Part shown: in pieces, positions 18,319 to 28,185 of the stretch | Layout: the number at the start of each line of letters is the position of its first letter | How positions within the stretch are numbered: the first letter of the stretch is position 1 | Assembly: GCF_050750585.1 (NCBI RefSeq) | Contig: NZ_JBOJLM010000018.1 | Location: 1 to 64,000 of the forward strand | DNA length: 64,000 bases | Direction: 5' to 3' | DNA from: Salinimicrobium sp050750585 | GTDB lineage: Bacteria; Bacteroidota; Bacteroidia; Flavobacteriales; Flavobacteriaceae | Made by a program: the position numbers and the translations under genes | Notes under the pieces: generated by a model | What the model was told of the DNA's origin: nothing | Database searches by the model: none | What the model saw: the letters and a program-made list of their open reading frames with translations, nothing else

Positions 18319-19344
18319 TTATTTATATTTCCGAAAACAATTATACATAATGCTCAAAGTTAGATTACTATTATAATTTCGGGATAAAAGCAATGACCTG
18401 TCACGTCTCAACACCTTAAACAAATTCCGAAGGGTTAATTCCTTTTTGTTTAAATTCCAGCCTTCCCTAATCCTGTTTCTCAATAAAACGAGTATGTCAA
18501 CATCAGAAAGAAATAATTTTTTCTGAAAATTAAGAAGATCCTTTTCAATAATATCTCTGTTGTTTAGGTAAATGCTAAATGAAGAGTCTTTATTAAAATA
18601 AGAGGACAAGAGAAATTCTATTGTGACCTCATGAAATTTTAAATTTCTCCCTACCTCATTATACACTTTTCTCAGAGCCATATTGAACTTGAAAGTATAC
18701 ACTTCATCCGCATCAATTTTTGTCGTCAGGCTGCGTGGGTGGATTCTGTACTCATAAAGACTTTCTTTCAGGTGAAAGAAATTAAATTTAAGAGAAGCAG
18801 CCAGGAAGAAATGATAATCCTCTACCAGATATAGATCTTTCCTATATCCATTCAATTCTTCAAAAATTTCTCTTTTATATAAAAAGGATGCCCCTATAGT
18901 ATTACCAAAAATCAAACCTGTTACAGGACCAGGGTGGTTAATTCTTTTCAATTCACCGTCTGCCCAGATAATATCGTAGTAGGAATACACAAGATCGCAA
19001 TCTTTGTCGATTATGGTCTTGTATAATTTGTCAAGACAGTGAACTTTCATCTTATTATCATCAGAGGTCCAGGTAATATAATCACCTTTGGAATTTAGAT
19101 GTCCTATATTCAAACTTTCTGGTAATAATAAATTCTTTGAATTTGAAATAATTTTTATTCTTTCATCAATATGAAAAAACTCCTGAGCTATAGATAACGA
19201 CCTGTCTGTAGAAGCATCATCAACTATGATAAGTTCAAAATTCGTATAAGATTGATTCAAGATGCTTTCAATAGCATCTGTTAAAAATTCTTCACCATTA
19301 TAAACTGGCAGTATTATACTTATCAAGTGATTATCATTACTCAT
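18319..19344 (-). CDS. Glycosyltransferase, GT2 type
   Basis: 341 residues. ISIILPVYNGEEFLTDAIES, FELIIVDDASTDRSLSIA and YITWTSDDNKMKVHCL provide the GT-A motifs; the DxD position is TSDDN. YLVEDYHFFLAASL near residue 180 is the catalytic ED region. The start overlaps the upstream gene by four bases. A 49-base gap separates it from the methyltransferase. Confidence 0.9.
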   Translation of the reverse strand: MSNDNHLISIILPVYNGEEFLTDAIESILNQSYTNFELIIVDDASTDRSLSIAQEFFHIDERIKIISNSKNLLLPESLNIGHLNSKGDYITWTSDDNKMKVHCLDKLYKTIIDKDCDLVYSYYDIIWADGELKRINHPGPVTGLIFGNTIGASFLYKREIFEELNGYRKDLYLVEDYHFFLAASLKFNFFHLKESLYEYRIHPRSLTTKIDADEVYTFKFNMALRKVYNEVGRNLKFHEVTIEFLLSSYFNKDSSFSIYLNNRDIIEKDLLNFQKKLFLSDVDILVLLRNRIREGWNLNKKELTLRNLFKVLRRDRSLLLSRNYNSNLTLSIMYNCFRKYK

Positions 19345-20294
19345 AAACTAGAATTCCTTGCTTTCTGCAAGAATCTATATCCTTTCCTAAATTTTTTTGC
19401 CGAAATAATAGCCATTGCAAAACTTGCAGTTTTTTTCCATCCTAAATATTTTGATATACTCCAAAGTGCTTCTTTAAAAAAAGGAGGAAATTCTTTTTTT
19501 AAAGCTGTCTGAAATCCATAATACATATAACCGGATAAAAACCATTTTATTAAAGAGATATCATTATACTTCTGCATGTCTTTAAAGGTCATAAATTTAA
19601 TGCTTGCAATTTTCCTGTCATATTCCAATCCACTGTTTTCTCCATGACTTAAAGAGTTCTCATGAATTCTTCTATAACTCAAGGTTTGATTTACAAAAAC
19701 TCCATTCCTGTGTTGATGTAAGAGTTGAGTGAAAAAATTATATTCATCACCATCAGTTGTAAATCCCTCATTAAACCTGGCACTACTAAGAATTTCCTTT
19801 TTCCCTAAGAAATCATCAGTGATCCATCCAATTACTTGCTTAGCATAATTTTCAGCATTTATTTTTAGATTTGTTTTATCAAAATTATAGGGTCTAGCTG
19901 TTAGACCTTTATTCTGAATAAAATTATAAGAATCACCAACTGCAAAATCAACTTTATAATTTTCTATAGCATTTATCAGGATACTAAGGTGATTTCTTAT
20001 CATTATATCATCACTGTCAAACCATTGAACGTAATATCCCTGGCTGATTTCGAATCCAAAATTTCTACAGGCATTTGCTCCTTTAGGTCGGTCTTGTGGA
20101 CGCTTAAAAAATTTAAATCTATGATCTGCCTGAATGAATTTTTGAATCGTCTCAAAAGAATTATCTGTTGAATGATCATCAACAATCAAACATTCCCAAT
20201 TCTGATAATCCTGATTTTTAATGCTTTCTAAAGTGAAGGAAATTAAGTGTGCCCTGTTATAATTAGGAATAATAATTGAAACCTTTTTATTCAT
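19341..20294 (-). CDS. Glycosyltransferase, GT2 type
   Basis: 317 residues. VSIIIPNYNRAHLISFTLES, CLIVDDHSTDNSFETI and YVQWFDSDDIMIRNHL form the GT-A core. It is a paralogue of the 16588-17526 enzyme with the same block order. The start overlaps the upstream gene by eight bases. No membrane segment is seen, so it would act as a soluble or peripheral cytoplasmic enzyme. Confidence 0.9.
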   Translation of the reverse strand: MNKKVSIIIPNYNRAHLISFTLESIKNQDYQNWECLIVDDHSTDNSFETIQKFIQADHRFKFFKRPQDRPKGANACRNFGFEISQGYYVQWFDSDDIMIRNHLSILINAIENYKVDFAVGDSYNFIQNKGLTARPYNFDKTNLKINAENYAKQVIGWITDDFLGKKEILSSARFNEGFTTDGDEYNFFTQLLHQHRNGVFVNQTLSYRRIHENSLSHGENSGLEYDRKIASIKFMTFKDMQKYNDISLIKWFLSGYMYYGFQTALKKEFPPFFKEALWSISKYLGWKKTASFAMAIISAKKFRKGYRFLQKARNSSL

Positions 20295-21204
20295 TTTTAA
20301 TTCCCTTTAAAAAAACTCTTCGTGAGAACTTAACGGATTCAAATAACCCAAAGTATTTCAGAAAATACAAAATATTAAATTTCCAGAACTTAAATGAGGC
20401 TTTATTTAGGTTATAGGTGAGTAATTCAAATCTTTTTAAAATCTTTCTTGCAGTATTCCTATCGAATTTATTTAAATATTCTTTCACTATTATTTCAAAG
20501 AAACAATACTGGGTATTTGCCTTTTCTTCCAGTAAATAATTAGGCCTTGAAATATTCAAAGTAGATATTCTAAAAAAAGCGGTAGCCTTATTGATTGTAA
20601 AAATGTCACCGAATTCACTGTATTCTAGCCAGGCAAGATCATCTGCATGCCAGGCTAGCGGCAGATCCCTGAAACCATATTTTTTATACTGTTCTACTGA
20701 AAAAATATACTCTGAAAGAGAACTTCTTGAACCTTCAAAAAATCTCATGCTAAAAGCATCATTAAATGTTTGAAAAACAGGATGTTCAAAGCGTTTGGAA
20801 ATCACCTCACCTTTTTCATTTATTTCCTGAGATGCATAGCGAACGACCTTTAATCCATATTTCTTAATTAAATTAATATTGGCGTAAAATTTCTGAACAT
20901 AATTGTCACTTAGGTAATCATCATCGCCTAATAAAATAAACCATTCTTCTTTTTCTATTAAAGCCAAACACCTCTCCCATTGCTTTGTTAATGACTTTTG
21001 TCCTAAATTAATCTCAAATCTTTTGTAGGAAATGTTTAGTGCCCTTTCGAACTTCTCAATAATCCTATTAGGATCCTCATTTGAGGCATCATTTCCTATA
21101 TAAACATTGAAATTCTTATTACTCTGGCTTGCCAGGGAAGACAGACACTCTTCAAAGAAAGCTATTTTGTAAAATGGAATGACTACTGCTATTTTATGTT
21201 CCAT
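20287..21204 (-). CDS. Glycosyltransferase, GT2 type
   Basis: 305 residues. IAVVIPFYKIAFFEECLSSL, VYIGNDASNEDPN and EWFILLGDDDYLSDNYVQKF provide the donor-binding motifs. LPLAWHADDLAWLEYSEFG near residue 180 takes the place of the usual ED region. The enzyme overlaps the following gene by eight bases and lies two bases from the preceding one. Substrate unknown. Confidence 0.86.
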   Translation of the reverse strand: MEHKIAVVIPFYKIAFFEECLSSLASQSNKNFNVYIGNDASNEDPNRIIEKFERALNISYKRFEINLGQKSLTKQWERCLALIEKEEWFILLGDDDYLSDNYVQKFYANINLIKKYGLKVVRYASQEINEKGEVISKRFEHPVFQTFNDAFSMRFFEGSRSSLSEYIFSVEQYKKYGFRDLPLAWHADDLAWLEYSEFGDIFTINKATAFFRISTLNISRPNYLLEEKANTQYCFFEIIVKEYLNKFDRNTARKILKRFELLTYNLNKASFKFWKFNILYFLKYFGLFESVKFSRRVFLKGIKNE

Positions 21205-21206
21205 TA

Positions 21207-22067
21207 TTACGAAAGTAGTCTGTTTAGAATCCTGAAATGATACTTAGAAACCGGTTTTAATTTAAAAAGCTGCCACCACCAATAAAAAGCTTCTTTTGTT
21301 AAATTTCGATTAATTAATTGATTAATAAAATTCAAACCCAGTGTCACTTCTTTCTTCTTTAGCTCTAAAATTGAAGAAGGATCATTCTCCACTTGAACTG
21401 GTAAACTTTTTTTATACAGCCTATGAAATTCACTAGTAGATTCATACCAGGACTGATCCAAATTTCCCTCTGAAAAATGCTCTATTAGTATTTTACCGGT
21501 AACACCTATCTTTTTATCATGTATTCTGTTTAGCAAGGATATGGACAAGTCGTAATTATGAAAACCTTTAAGGCGCTCATCAAAATTAATTTTTGAATCT
21601 TTCCTCATTGCCATAAACACTCCGTCAATTATCGCAACTTCGATTAATTCTTTCCCATTGAGACCATGCTCCCAATATTCTTTAGGCTTGTATTTAAAAT
21701 GTTGAATTATCCGCCATACGTTATCATTGGATTGCCACCAGGCCGAAGGCATTTTAGTTTTTTCTCTGGATCCGGCTACCCCAATTAACCCATATTGTGA
21801 ATGCTCTTTAAATAAATCTAAAAGGGTCTTTCCCCAATTAACTGAGTGTATGATAATGTCTTCATGAATAAAAACCAGGAATGGGTAGACAGATTTTAAA
21901 CTTGATAGGTTGTAAGCTTCAAAAATGGAAAAATTGTTTTGAGAATTATCAATGGAAATAAATTCATAATCGCAACCAATTGTCTCTTCTATATTTTTCC
22001 GCAAAAAAATGGATTTTTTAACATTCCGAGAACATACAATAACAGATATCCCTTCTTCTCTTTGCAC
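21207..22067 (-). CDS. Glycosyltransferase, GT2-like (StrF/Glyco_tranf_2_5 type)
   Basis: 286 residues with a GTG start. ISVIVCSRNVKKSIFL and YEFISIDNSQNNFSIFEAYN, then YPFLVFIHEDIIIHSVNWGK, correspond to the variant found in StrF-type proteins, where HxD replaces the usual DxD. FDERLKGFHNYDLSISLLNR follows near residue 170. The 99-base AT-rich gap upstream is one of the larger spacers in this array; I see no clear promoter in it. Confidence 0.78.
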   Translation of the reverse strand: MQREEGISVIVCSRNVKKSIFLRKNIEETIGCDYEFISIDNSQNNFSIFEAYNLSSLKSVYPFLVFIHEDIIIHSVNWGKTLLDLFKEHSQYGLIGVAGSREKTKMPSAWWQSNDNVWRIIQHFKYKPKEYWEHGLNGKELIEVAIIDGVFMAMRKDSKINFDERLKGFHNYDLSISLLNRIHDKKIGVTGKILIEHFSEGNLDQSWYESTSEFHRLYKKSLPVQVENDPSSILELKKKEVTLGLNFINQLINRNLTKEAFYWWWQLFKLKPVSKYHFRILNRLLS

Positions 22068-22166
22068 TACAACTTAAATAAAAACGTGAATTAATTTTAT
22101 TTTTTAAATATTCTATTTAAACAATTAAGAATTCCAATTAACCATATTATAATAAAATTACATTAT

Positions 22167-23300
22167 TTAGAAAGATTTAATCTCCTCAAAGATTTTGGGA
22201 GCCTGTACATAAGGATTAAATTCAGAAAAACTAGCTATTGCCCTTTCTCCATCTATTACAATTTGCTTTGGGTGATTAAAATATTCAATTATTTGCATCG
22301 CCATTTCCTTTATATCAAGATAAGGAACAATTTTACCGCCTCCATTAAGTAAAATTTCTTCAGTTCCCGTTGCTCCCTTAAAACATATTATTGGAATTCC
22401 CATCATACCGGCTTCGATACAAACCAAAGGGAACGGATCCTCACGTGAAGTCATTAAAAAAACATCAAAATCTTGGAAAATTTCTTCTGGTTTAGAGTAT
22501 TCATTAGTAAATGTGACGCTTTCGCTAAGACCTGCTCTTCTTATATCAAAATTTAATTTGTACTCATCAGTCTTGGACATTTTTCCTGCCCATTGAAAAT
22601 TAATTTTGTAATCTGGGTAATTTATTTTTATAAAGGCGGAGACCTGTAAAAAAAGATCTACACCTTTTCGCCATTCCACAGTTCCTGCACCTCCAACGGT
22701 AAAAGAACTTTTTTGAAATATCTTCTTTTTCTTTTGCGGAACAAATTCATAAACAGTTTTAATTTTGCTGCAGTCAATGTTGTAATTATCCTCTAAAAAC
22801 ACCTTTACCTTATTGGATGCTGAAATAAAATGATCTACATTTAAAACCAATTTCTCAAAATCAGGAACCAAACTTTTAACTGCTAATTCTAACTCATGCT
22901 GATGAAGAATTAAGTTCATGTCCTTATTGAACTCTTTAATTTTGCATGCAATTGGCAGAGAAACGACAGTATTAGCATATATAAGATCAAAATTTTTAAG
23001 GGAGAGTTCTTTAAATAAAATGTCCTGTTTATTAGCACTTTTCTGAACAAACCCTGTTTTTTTAAAGATCCTATGGATTACAATTTCTAATAAAGATTTT
23101 CCCTGCATTTTATAATTGGAAAGTTCAAAATATTCATCAGAATTATTCTTAAAATTTTCATTTAATGGTCCGTCTTGTAAATTGAGAAGGCTAATTCTAA
23201 TTTCTGGCTTATTTACCTTCAGCCACTGGAGGAAATACAAAAGCACTAATGGAGCTCCTGTTCGGGAGGTATTATGAGTAATAAAAAGAATATTTTTCAA
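22167..23300 (-). CDS. Glycosyltransferase, GT4 type (paralogue of 29061-30185)
   Basis: 377 residues. MKNILFITHNTSRTGAPLVL opens the acceptor domain. SREDPFPLVCIEAGMMGIPI near residue 280 is the donor-site E-x7-E region, followed by GGGKIVPYLDI. The whole protein is collinear with the gene at 29061, and both are followed by a related GT2 gene with a four-base overlap. This points to duplication of a two-gene module. The function is sugar transfer; the donor is unknown. Confidence 0.88.
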   Translation of the reverse strand: MKNILFITHNTSRTGAPLVLLYFLQWLKVNKPEIRISLLNLQDGPLNENFKNNSDEYFELSNYKMQGKSLLEIVIHRIFKKTGFVQKSANKQDILFKELSLKNFDLIYANTVVSLPIACKIKEFNKDMNLILHQHELELAVKSLVPDFEKLVLNVDHFISASNKVKVFLEDNYNIDCSKIKTVYEFVPQKKKKIFQKSSFTVGGAGTVEWRKGVDLFLQVSAFIKINYPDYKINFQWAGKMSKTDEYKLNFDIRRAGLSESVTFTNEYSKPEEIFQDFDVFLMTSREDPFPLVCIEAGMMGIPIICFKGATGTEEILLNGGGKIVPYLDIKEMAMQIIEYFNHPKQIVIDGERAIASFSEFNPYVQAPKIFEEIKSF

Positions 23301-24238
23301 TAAAATATTTTTAATATAGAATAGTATATTGTGGAAAATTTGGATTTTAAATACTTCTGCTTCTTTCCATTCTCCATGAATAAAACAGCCAATAAAGCGT
23401 AAGTATGAGCTTTTTTTTGATAAATGTATCGCTTATATTCTTTTTCAATTAATAAATGGGAACCAATTATTCTAATAAAATCTAAATGCTGTTTATAAGC
23501 TTTAATCAGTTCGACTTTGTTTCTATGATATGAACCATGTATACCTCCCGCATGTATACGGTAAACTCCCATATTATCTTCTAATACAGCAGCCTTTCTG
23601 TTTGATTTTTTCATGACAATTAGAATTACACCTAAATCCCCAAAGGGTAAATTAGAAAACCAGTCTGGGAAATTTCCCAGAATTTCTCTTTTAAATAAAA
23701 TAGAACATGTTGCAGTACGATTATTTAGGATATAATCTTCTATTTTAAAAATTTCATTTCCTGAACCGTTAGGTATAATAGAAGTTTTACCATTAAATTC
23801 GTTAATTTGATTTACTTTATGAAAGCATATACCGTATTCATTATGATCTTCTAAAAAATCTACCTGTTTTTGAAGCTTTAATGGATCTATCCAGTAATCG
23901 TCTCCATCCAGTAATGCAATATATTTCCCCTTACAATTTTCAATAATATTAATAAAATTATACAGCCTTCCTTCTTGCTGCCTTAGCTGATGATAAGAAC
24001 CACCTGGTTGGCGGCGGAGTACATGAACCGATAAATTAGGATTGATAAAACTAAAATTTCTAATCTTTTCCAGTGTATCATCTGTTGAAAAATCATCCCC
24101 TATTACCAGCTCAAAAGGAAATTCAGTCTTTTGTTCGTCTATACTTTTTAAAGCCTCATCAATATATCCTCCATGGTTATAGGTCATCAACCTAATGCTT
24201 AATAGAATATTCTCGTTCTTTTTGGAGTTACAATTCAT
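23297..24238 (-). CDS. Glycosyltransferase, GT2 type (paralogue of 30182-31096)
   Basis: 313 residues. IRLMTYNHGGYIDEALKSID, FELVIGDDFSTDDTLEKI and YIALLDGDDYWIDPLKLQKQ are the GT-A motifs; the last is shared almost unchanged with the enzyme at 30182-31096. It overlaps the GT4 gene by four bases and the sulfotransferase gene by eleven. The last residues of the protein are hydrophobic (FSTIYYSILKIFY), without forming a clear membrane helix. Confidence 0.88.
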   Translation of the reverse strand: MNCNSKKNENILLSIRLMTYNHGGYIDEALKSIDEQKTEFPFELVIGDDFSTDDTLEKIRNFSFINPNLSVHVLRRQPGGSYHQLRQQEGRLYNFINIIENCKGKYIALLDGDDYWIDPLKLQKQVDFLEDHNEYGICFHKVNQINEFNGKTSIIPNGSGNEIFKIEDYILNNRTATCSILFKREILGNFPDWFSNLPFGDLGVILIVMKKSNRKAAVLEDNMGVYRIHAGGIHGSYHRNKVELIKAYKQHLDFIRIIGSHLLIEKEYKRYIYQKKAHTYALLAVLFMENGKKQKYLKSKFSTIYYSILKIFY

Positions 24239-25097
24239 AATTAAACCTTATCAAACTTTCTTTTGCTATGGTATTAATTACCTCGATTTGTTCTTTATTT
24301 AATTCTCTTTTAAATTTTCCTATAGCTAGTTTGTCTGGCTTTGAAAGGGTCTTCTTTTTCCAGTCTAAAGTTTCTTTAGGCTCCAGATTCTGTTTATAAT
24401 ATTCCAACATTAATGGATTAAAATCAATATTTAAAAATTCACAAATGGTTTCAGTAGAATATTTAAAATCTATTACTAAATCTTCATAACGTAAAATAAG
24501 AGCTCTTTCATTTTCAAGATTAGATAAACTTTCATAAACACTTATATTATTGTCATTCCATTCATGTGCTATTTCTGCAATATCAGTAGACAGGTTAGGC
24601 ACATAAGGGCTCTCTGTGTTTATTTTTTTTAAAGCAATATAAGACGCTGCAACATCCCGCCCGTCTCTGACAATGTATATAAATTTCGTTCTAGGATACA
24701 GCTTGAGTAAAAGGTCAATATGATGGATGTAATAATTATTTTTGTCCCCCCAAACCTTAAGATTCTTATTTTTTTGAAGACCAAATGTTATATGAACAAG
24801 TGCAGTTAAATCACTATAATTTCTTGGCTGGCAAATTCTAACATATTTTTTAAAAATAGAAAAACTAAAATGCCAGGTTTCAAATTTTCTCGAAGATGCT
24901 AAATCGAAACAGAATGAATTAAATCTTTCCTTTTCGTTGTCTTCTATCTTCCAGTCTTTGTATTTATCATACCACCACTCAATGAAACCGCATTCAGGTG
25001 GAACAGTAACTTCTGGGTGGGCTTCACAAATCACCCGCAACAGGGAAGAACCACTTCTGGGATTCGACAAGATGAAGAAGGATGGAATTTTATTCAT
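24228..25097 (-). CDS. PAPS-dependent sulfotransferase
   Basis: 289 residues. SNPRSGSSLLRVI at residues 11-23 is the 5'-phosphosulfate loop, and FIYIVRDGRDVAASYIAL near residue 138 is the 3'-phosphate-binding region; both are canonical for cytosolic-fold sulfotransferases. It would transfer sulfate from PAPS to a hydroxyl or amine of the glycan before export. Sulfated surface polysaccharides fit a marine lifestyle. It overlaps the DegT gene by eight bases and the GT2 gene by eleven. PAPS-synthesis genes are not in this window. Confidence 0.88.
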   Translation of the reverse strand: MNKIPSFFILSNPRSGSSLLRVICEAHPEVTVPPECGFIEWWYDKYKDWKIEDNEKERFNSFCFDLASSRKFETWHFSFSIFKKYVRICQPRNYSDLTALVHITFGLQKNKNLKVWGDKNNYYIHHIDLLLKLYPRTKFIYIVRDGRDVAASYIALKKINTESPYVPNLSTDIAEIAHEWNDNNISVYESLSNLENERALILRYEDLVIDFKYSTETICEFLNIDFNPLMLEYYKQNLEPKETLDWKKKTLSKPDKLAIGKFKRELNKEQIEVINTIAKESLIRFNYEL

Positions 25098-26172
25098 TTA
25101 GCACCTGTTGTATAATCAAAATAATGAATTCTTGAGATTCAGCAGATAAATCGTGGTACATAGGAAGACATAAAATTTGTGTAGAGTAATTTTCAGCAAT
25201 AAGGCAGCTATCTCCCTCAGCATAATCCATCAAATTTAGAGAAGGATAAAAGTATCTTCTGGGATATATATATAATTTCTCTAATCTTTGTTTAACCTTT
25301 AAGCAAACCTCTTCATTTTCAAATATTACAGGAAAATAAGAGTAATTCAGCTCAGTTTCAGGTCTAATCTTTAGGAGGCGAATATTTTTCTCCTCTACCA
25401 ATCTCTCATAATAGTATTGAAACACCTTTTTTCGCCCGGTGATAAGAGTATTGATATAAACGAAGACAGCTAAGCCCAGCGCGGCTTGCAATTCACTCAT
25501 TTTAGCGTTTATCCCAATTCCTTTGAATTTGTCGGGACCATCGTGCCCAAAATTGTGATGAAAATATAGTTTCTGGGAAAGGTTTGCATCCCCACAAAAA
25601 ATAGCACCCCCTTCCCCGGTATGAAAGAGTTTGGTCGCATGAAAACTGCAGGTGCTTACATCACCAAAATTAAATATAGAAGTACCTTTATATGTTACTC
25701 CAAAACAATGTGCGCCATCATAAATTACCTTTAAATTATGTTTAACTGCAATTTTCTCTATTGCTTCTACATTACAGGGATTCCCAAAAACATGAGTTGC
25801 TAAGATTGCGGTAGTTCTATCAGTAACTGCGGCTTCAATAAGGGACTCATCAATTGTAAAATAGTCGGGATGAATGTCGACAAAAACAGGTTTACAATTT
25901 TCCCAGACAATACTACTTGTAGTGGCGACATATGAAAAAGGAGTGGTAATTATCTCCCCGGTTAAACCTAATGCTTTAATCGCTATCTGAAGAGGAAGGG
26001 TACCGTTAGTTGTAGCAATAATATTCGGAACCCCTAAATAGGTCTTAAGCTTTTCTTCGAGTTCTTTTACCAGCACACCACGATTTGTGATCCACCCGGC
26101 ATCCCAGGCACGACTTAAAATCGCCTGGTATTCTTCCTGTGGAGGCAAAAAGGTTTTGGTTACTGTAATCAT
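25090..26172 (-). CDS. DegT/DnrJ/EryC1/StrS-family sugar aminotransferase
   Basis: 360 residues, full length. The PLP lysine lies in SFHATKLFHTGEGGAI near residue 181, and VIYDGAHCFGV near 150 gives the aspartate that contacts the PLP nitrogen. The family transaminates keto sugars of nucleotide-activated hexoses (for example 3- or 4-keto-6-deoxy sugars). No matching dehydratase or ketoisomerase is adjacent, so the keto sugar must be made elsewhere, or gmd's GDP-4-keto-6-deoxymannose could be used (perosamine-like). That alternative is speculation. Confidence 0.92.
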   Translation of the reverse strand: MITVTKTFLPPQEEYQAILSRAWDAGWITNRGVLVKELEEKLKTYLGVPNIIATTNGTLPLQIAIKALGLTGEIITTPFSYVATTSSIVWENCKPVFVDIHPDYFTIDESLIEAAVTDRTTAILATHVFGNPCNVEAIEKIAVKHNLKVIYDGAHCFGVTYKGTSIFNFGDVSTCSFHATKLFHTGEGGAIFCGDANLSQKLYFHHNFGHDGPDKFKGIGINAKMSELQAALGLAVFVYINTLITGRKKVFQYYYERLVEEKNIRLLKIRPETELNYSYFPVIFENEEVCLKVKQRLEKLYIYPRRYFYPSLNLMDYAEGDSCLIAENYSTQILCLPMYHDLSAESQEFIILIIQQVLNE

Positions 26173-26182
26173 TCCTAATGAG

Positions 26183-26965
26183 TTATATTTTTTTATCTAA
26201 AACGCCATTCTTCTTTATAAAAACCAACTCACACAACCACAATACACCGTTGGAGAACGGTCTATTCATTTCGGTAATATCGAACATCCTGAAACCTTTT
26301 GAATCCAAATTTTCCAAAACCTTCAGCATAGTATTAGGAATTCTTTTGTTCATCACTCCTGCCTCCACCAGAATCACTTCTGTATGGGAAAGCAGATCTC
26401 CTGTTCCTTCAAGAACCTCAAGATCAAGCCCTTCAGCATCTATTTTAATCATTGAAGGATATTCGAGTCCTTGTGTCTTCACAAAGTCTTCCAGTCTTAC
26501 CATAGGAATATTCACTTGTTTAAAGCCCCGTTCGGAAGCTTCGTCCACCGAATAAAGAAATGAACAACTGTCGTCCCGTTCGTGAATGGTGAAATTCATT
26601 TCCTTATTGGTATTACCCACGCCAACCTGAAAAACTTCATAATTACCACACTTTTTCAGATTTTCATGGATATCAGATTCCAACTCTTTTTGAGGCTCAA
26701 ATAAATAGTACCGGGAATTGGGGAAAGCCCTCATACATTCTTTACTCCACGTGCCCTTATTAGCACCAATATCAAAAATGTTTTCCGGATGAAAATCCTG
26801 ATCCTTAAGAAGGTTGTAAAAATCTTGTAGAAGCTGGTCCTTATTATATGTAAGATACGGAACAGCTTCCCTCTCCATCAATCTCTTATAATTTTCTAAA
26901 CTTAAAATCTTAAAGCCCATCCTGCCGAAAATCCTCTTCATTAATATTATAAAAAATTTTCTCAT
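26183..26965 (-). CDS. FkbM-family methyltransferase
   Basis: 260 residues. NIFDIGANKGTWSKECMRAF near residue 62 is SAM motif I in its FkbM form, RYYLFEPQKE follows, and YPSMIKIDAEGLDLEVLEG near residue 170 is the diagnostic FkbM C-terminal block. FkbM proteins are O-methyltransferases and are frequent in glycan clusters. It lies two bases from the ABC ATPase gene and ten bases from the aminotransferase gene, in the same direction. Confidence 0.9.
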   Translation of the reverse strand: MRKFFIILMKRIFGRMGFKILSLENYKRLMEREAVPYLTYNKDQLLQDFYNLLKDQDFHPENIFDIGANKGTWSKECMRAFPNSRYYLFEPQKELESDIHENLKKCGNYEVFQVGVGNTNKEMNFTIHERDDSCSFLYSVDEASERGFKQVNIPMVRLEDFVKTQGLEYPSMIKIDAEGLDLEVLEGTGDLLSHTEVILVEAGVMNKRIPNTMLKVLENLDSKGFRMFDITEMNRPFSNGVLWLCELVFIKKNGVLDKKI

Positions 26966-26967
26966 AA

Positions 26968-28182
26968 TCAGCGGGTTTCACTATCTATCAAATGAGACTC
27001 GAGTAAAAAAGGAGTCCAAATCTGAACATTATGATCTATTTTGATACTCACCGCTTTATGTATTTTATAAAAAGTATTTTTCCCCCTTTCGTCGGAAGCA
27101 GTGAATGTAACATTATAAATCCCTTTAGACATGTAAAGGTTTTTTAGACTAAATCGGAGGTGAATCTCCTTTTGACCATTAATCCGGTTTAATTCTTGTC
27201 CTTCGGGAAAAACCTCCGCAATACCCCGCTGTTCCTTATCATATACAGCAAGGGAAATAAAAGGAATCTTCTCGAGAGAATGAACCTCAATTATGAAATT
27301 CAGAGTTACACTCTCACCCCAGGGGACCAAATAAAGATTATTAAATATTGAAACGTCCTCCACATAAGCTTTTGACAGGCTTATTGAATTATCAGTAAAG
27401 ACTACATCCGATTCTTCATTTGTGAGAAATTTTTCATGATAAAGGTCTATTCCAAGGGAAACATTCTCTCCCTGGAATTTCACTTCCCCATTCTCCATTA
27501 AAATAATCTCATTACACATTCGGGAAATCATCGGCATACTATGGGAAACGAAAATGATCGCTGTATTCGGAAGAATCTGGTCAATTGTTTTAAAACATTT
27601 CAGAATAAAACCTAAGTCGCCTACTGCCAGAACCTCATCGATAAGCAACACATCAGGTTCCATTTGGGCTGCAATGGCAAAGCCGAGGCGAACCTTCATC
27701 CCACTGCTGTAGTTTTGAACCGGCATATCTATAAATTCCCGAATTTCAGCAAAATCAATTATTTCTTCTAGCTTTTCATCAACTTCTTTCCTGGAGAATC
27801 CTAAAACTGCTCCATTATTATAAATATTCTCTCTCCCGCTTAATATGGAGTTAAATCCCGCCCCTAATTCTATAAGGGCTCCAACCCGTCCTTTAATGGT
27901 AACCTTTCCCGCATCCGGTTTAATGAGCCCGTTTAAGATTTTTAGCAGAGTAGATTTCCCGGCACCATTATGTCCAATTAGTCCCAGGCATTCGCCGCGC
28001 CGTAATTTAAAATTGATATCTTTTACAGCCCAGAATTCTTTATCTCTAAGTTCACGCTTTTCTTTATTTCCAAAAAGATTAGAAAAAAGGTCTTTAATCC
28101 CATAATTTAGACTCGTTTTTAAGTCTTTGCAAAATTTTTTAGAAAGCCCCTCTACCTCGACTAATGTTTCACCTTTTTCCAT
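26968..28182 (-). CDS. Polysaccharide ABC exporter ATPase with C-terminal glycan-binding domain (Wzt-like)
   Basis: 404 residues. The ATPase domain occupies residues 1-245: Walker A GHNGAGKSTLLKIL near 74, signature NYSSGMKVRLGF and Walker B VLLIDEVLAVGD. The remaining 160 residues (from about VVFTDNSIS) form a beta-rich domain like the Wzt C-terminus, which in O-antigen exporters recognises the terminal residue or cap of the finished chain. Together with the adjacent permease it would export an undecaprenyl-linked glycan made fully in the cytoplasm. Four bases separate it from the permease gene. Confidence 0.92.
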   Translation of the reverse strand: MEKGETLVEVEGLSKKFCKDLKTSLNYGIKDLFSNLFGNKEKRELRDKEFWAVKDINFKLRRGECLGLIGHNGAGKSTLLKILNGLIKPDAGKVTIKGRVGALIELGAGFNSILSGRENIYNNGAVLGFSRKEVDEKLEEIIDFAEIREFIDMPVQNYSSGMKVRLGFAIAAQMEPDVLLIDEVLAVGDLGFILKCFKTIDQILPNTAIIFVSHSMPMISRMCNEIILMENGEVKFQGENVSLGIDLYHEKFLTNEESDVVFTDNSISLSKAYVEDVSIFNNLYLVPWGESVTLNFIIEVHSLEKIPFISLAVYDKEQRGIAEVFPEGQELNRINGQKEIHLRFSLKNLYMSKGIYNVTFTASDERGKNTFYKIHKAVSIKIDHNVQIWTPFLLESHLIDSETR

Positions 28183-28185
28183 ATA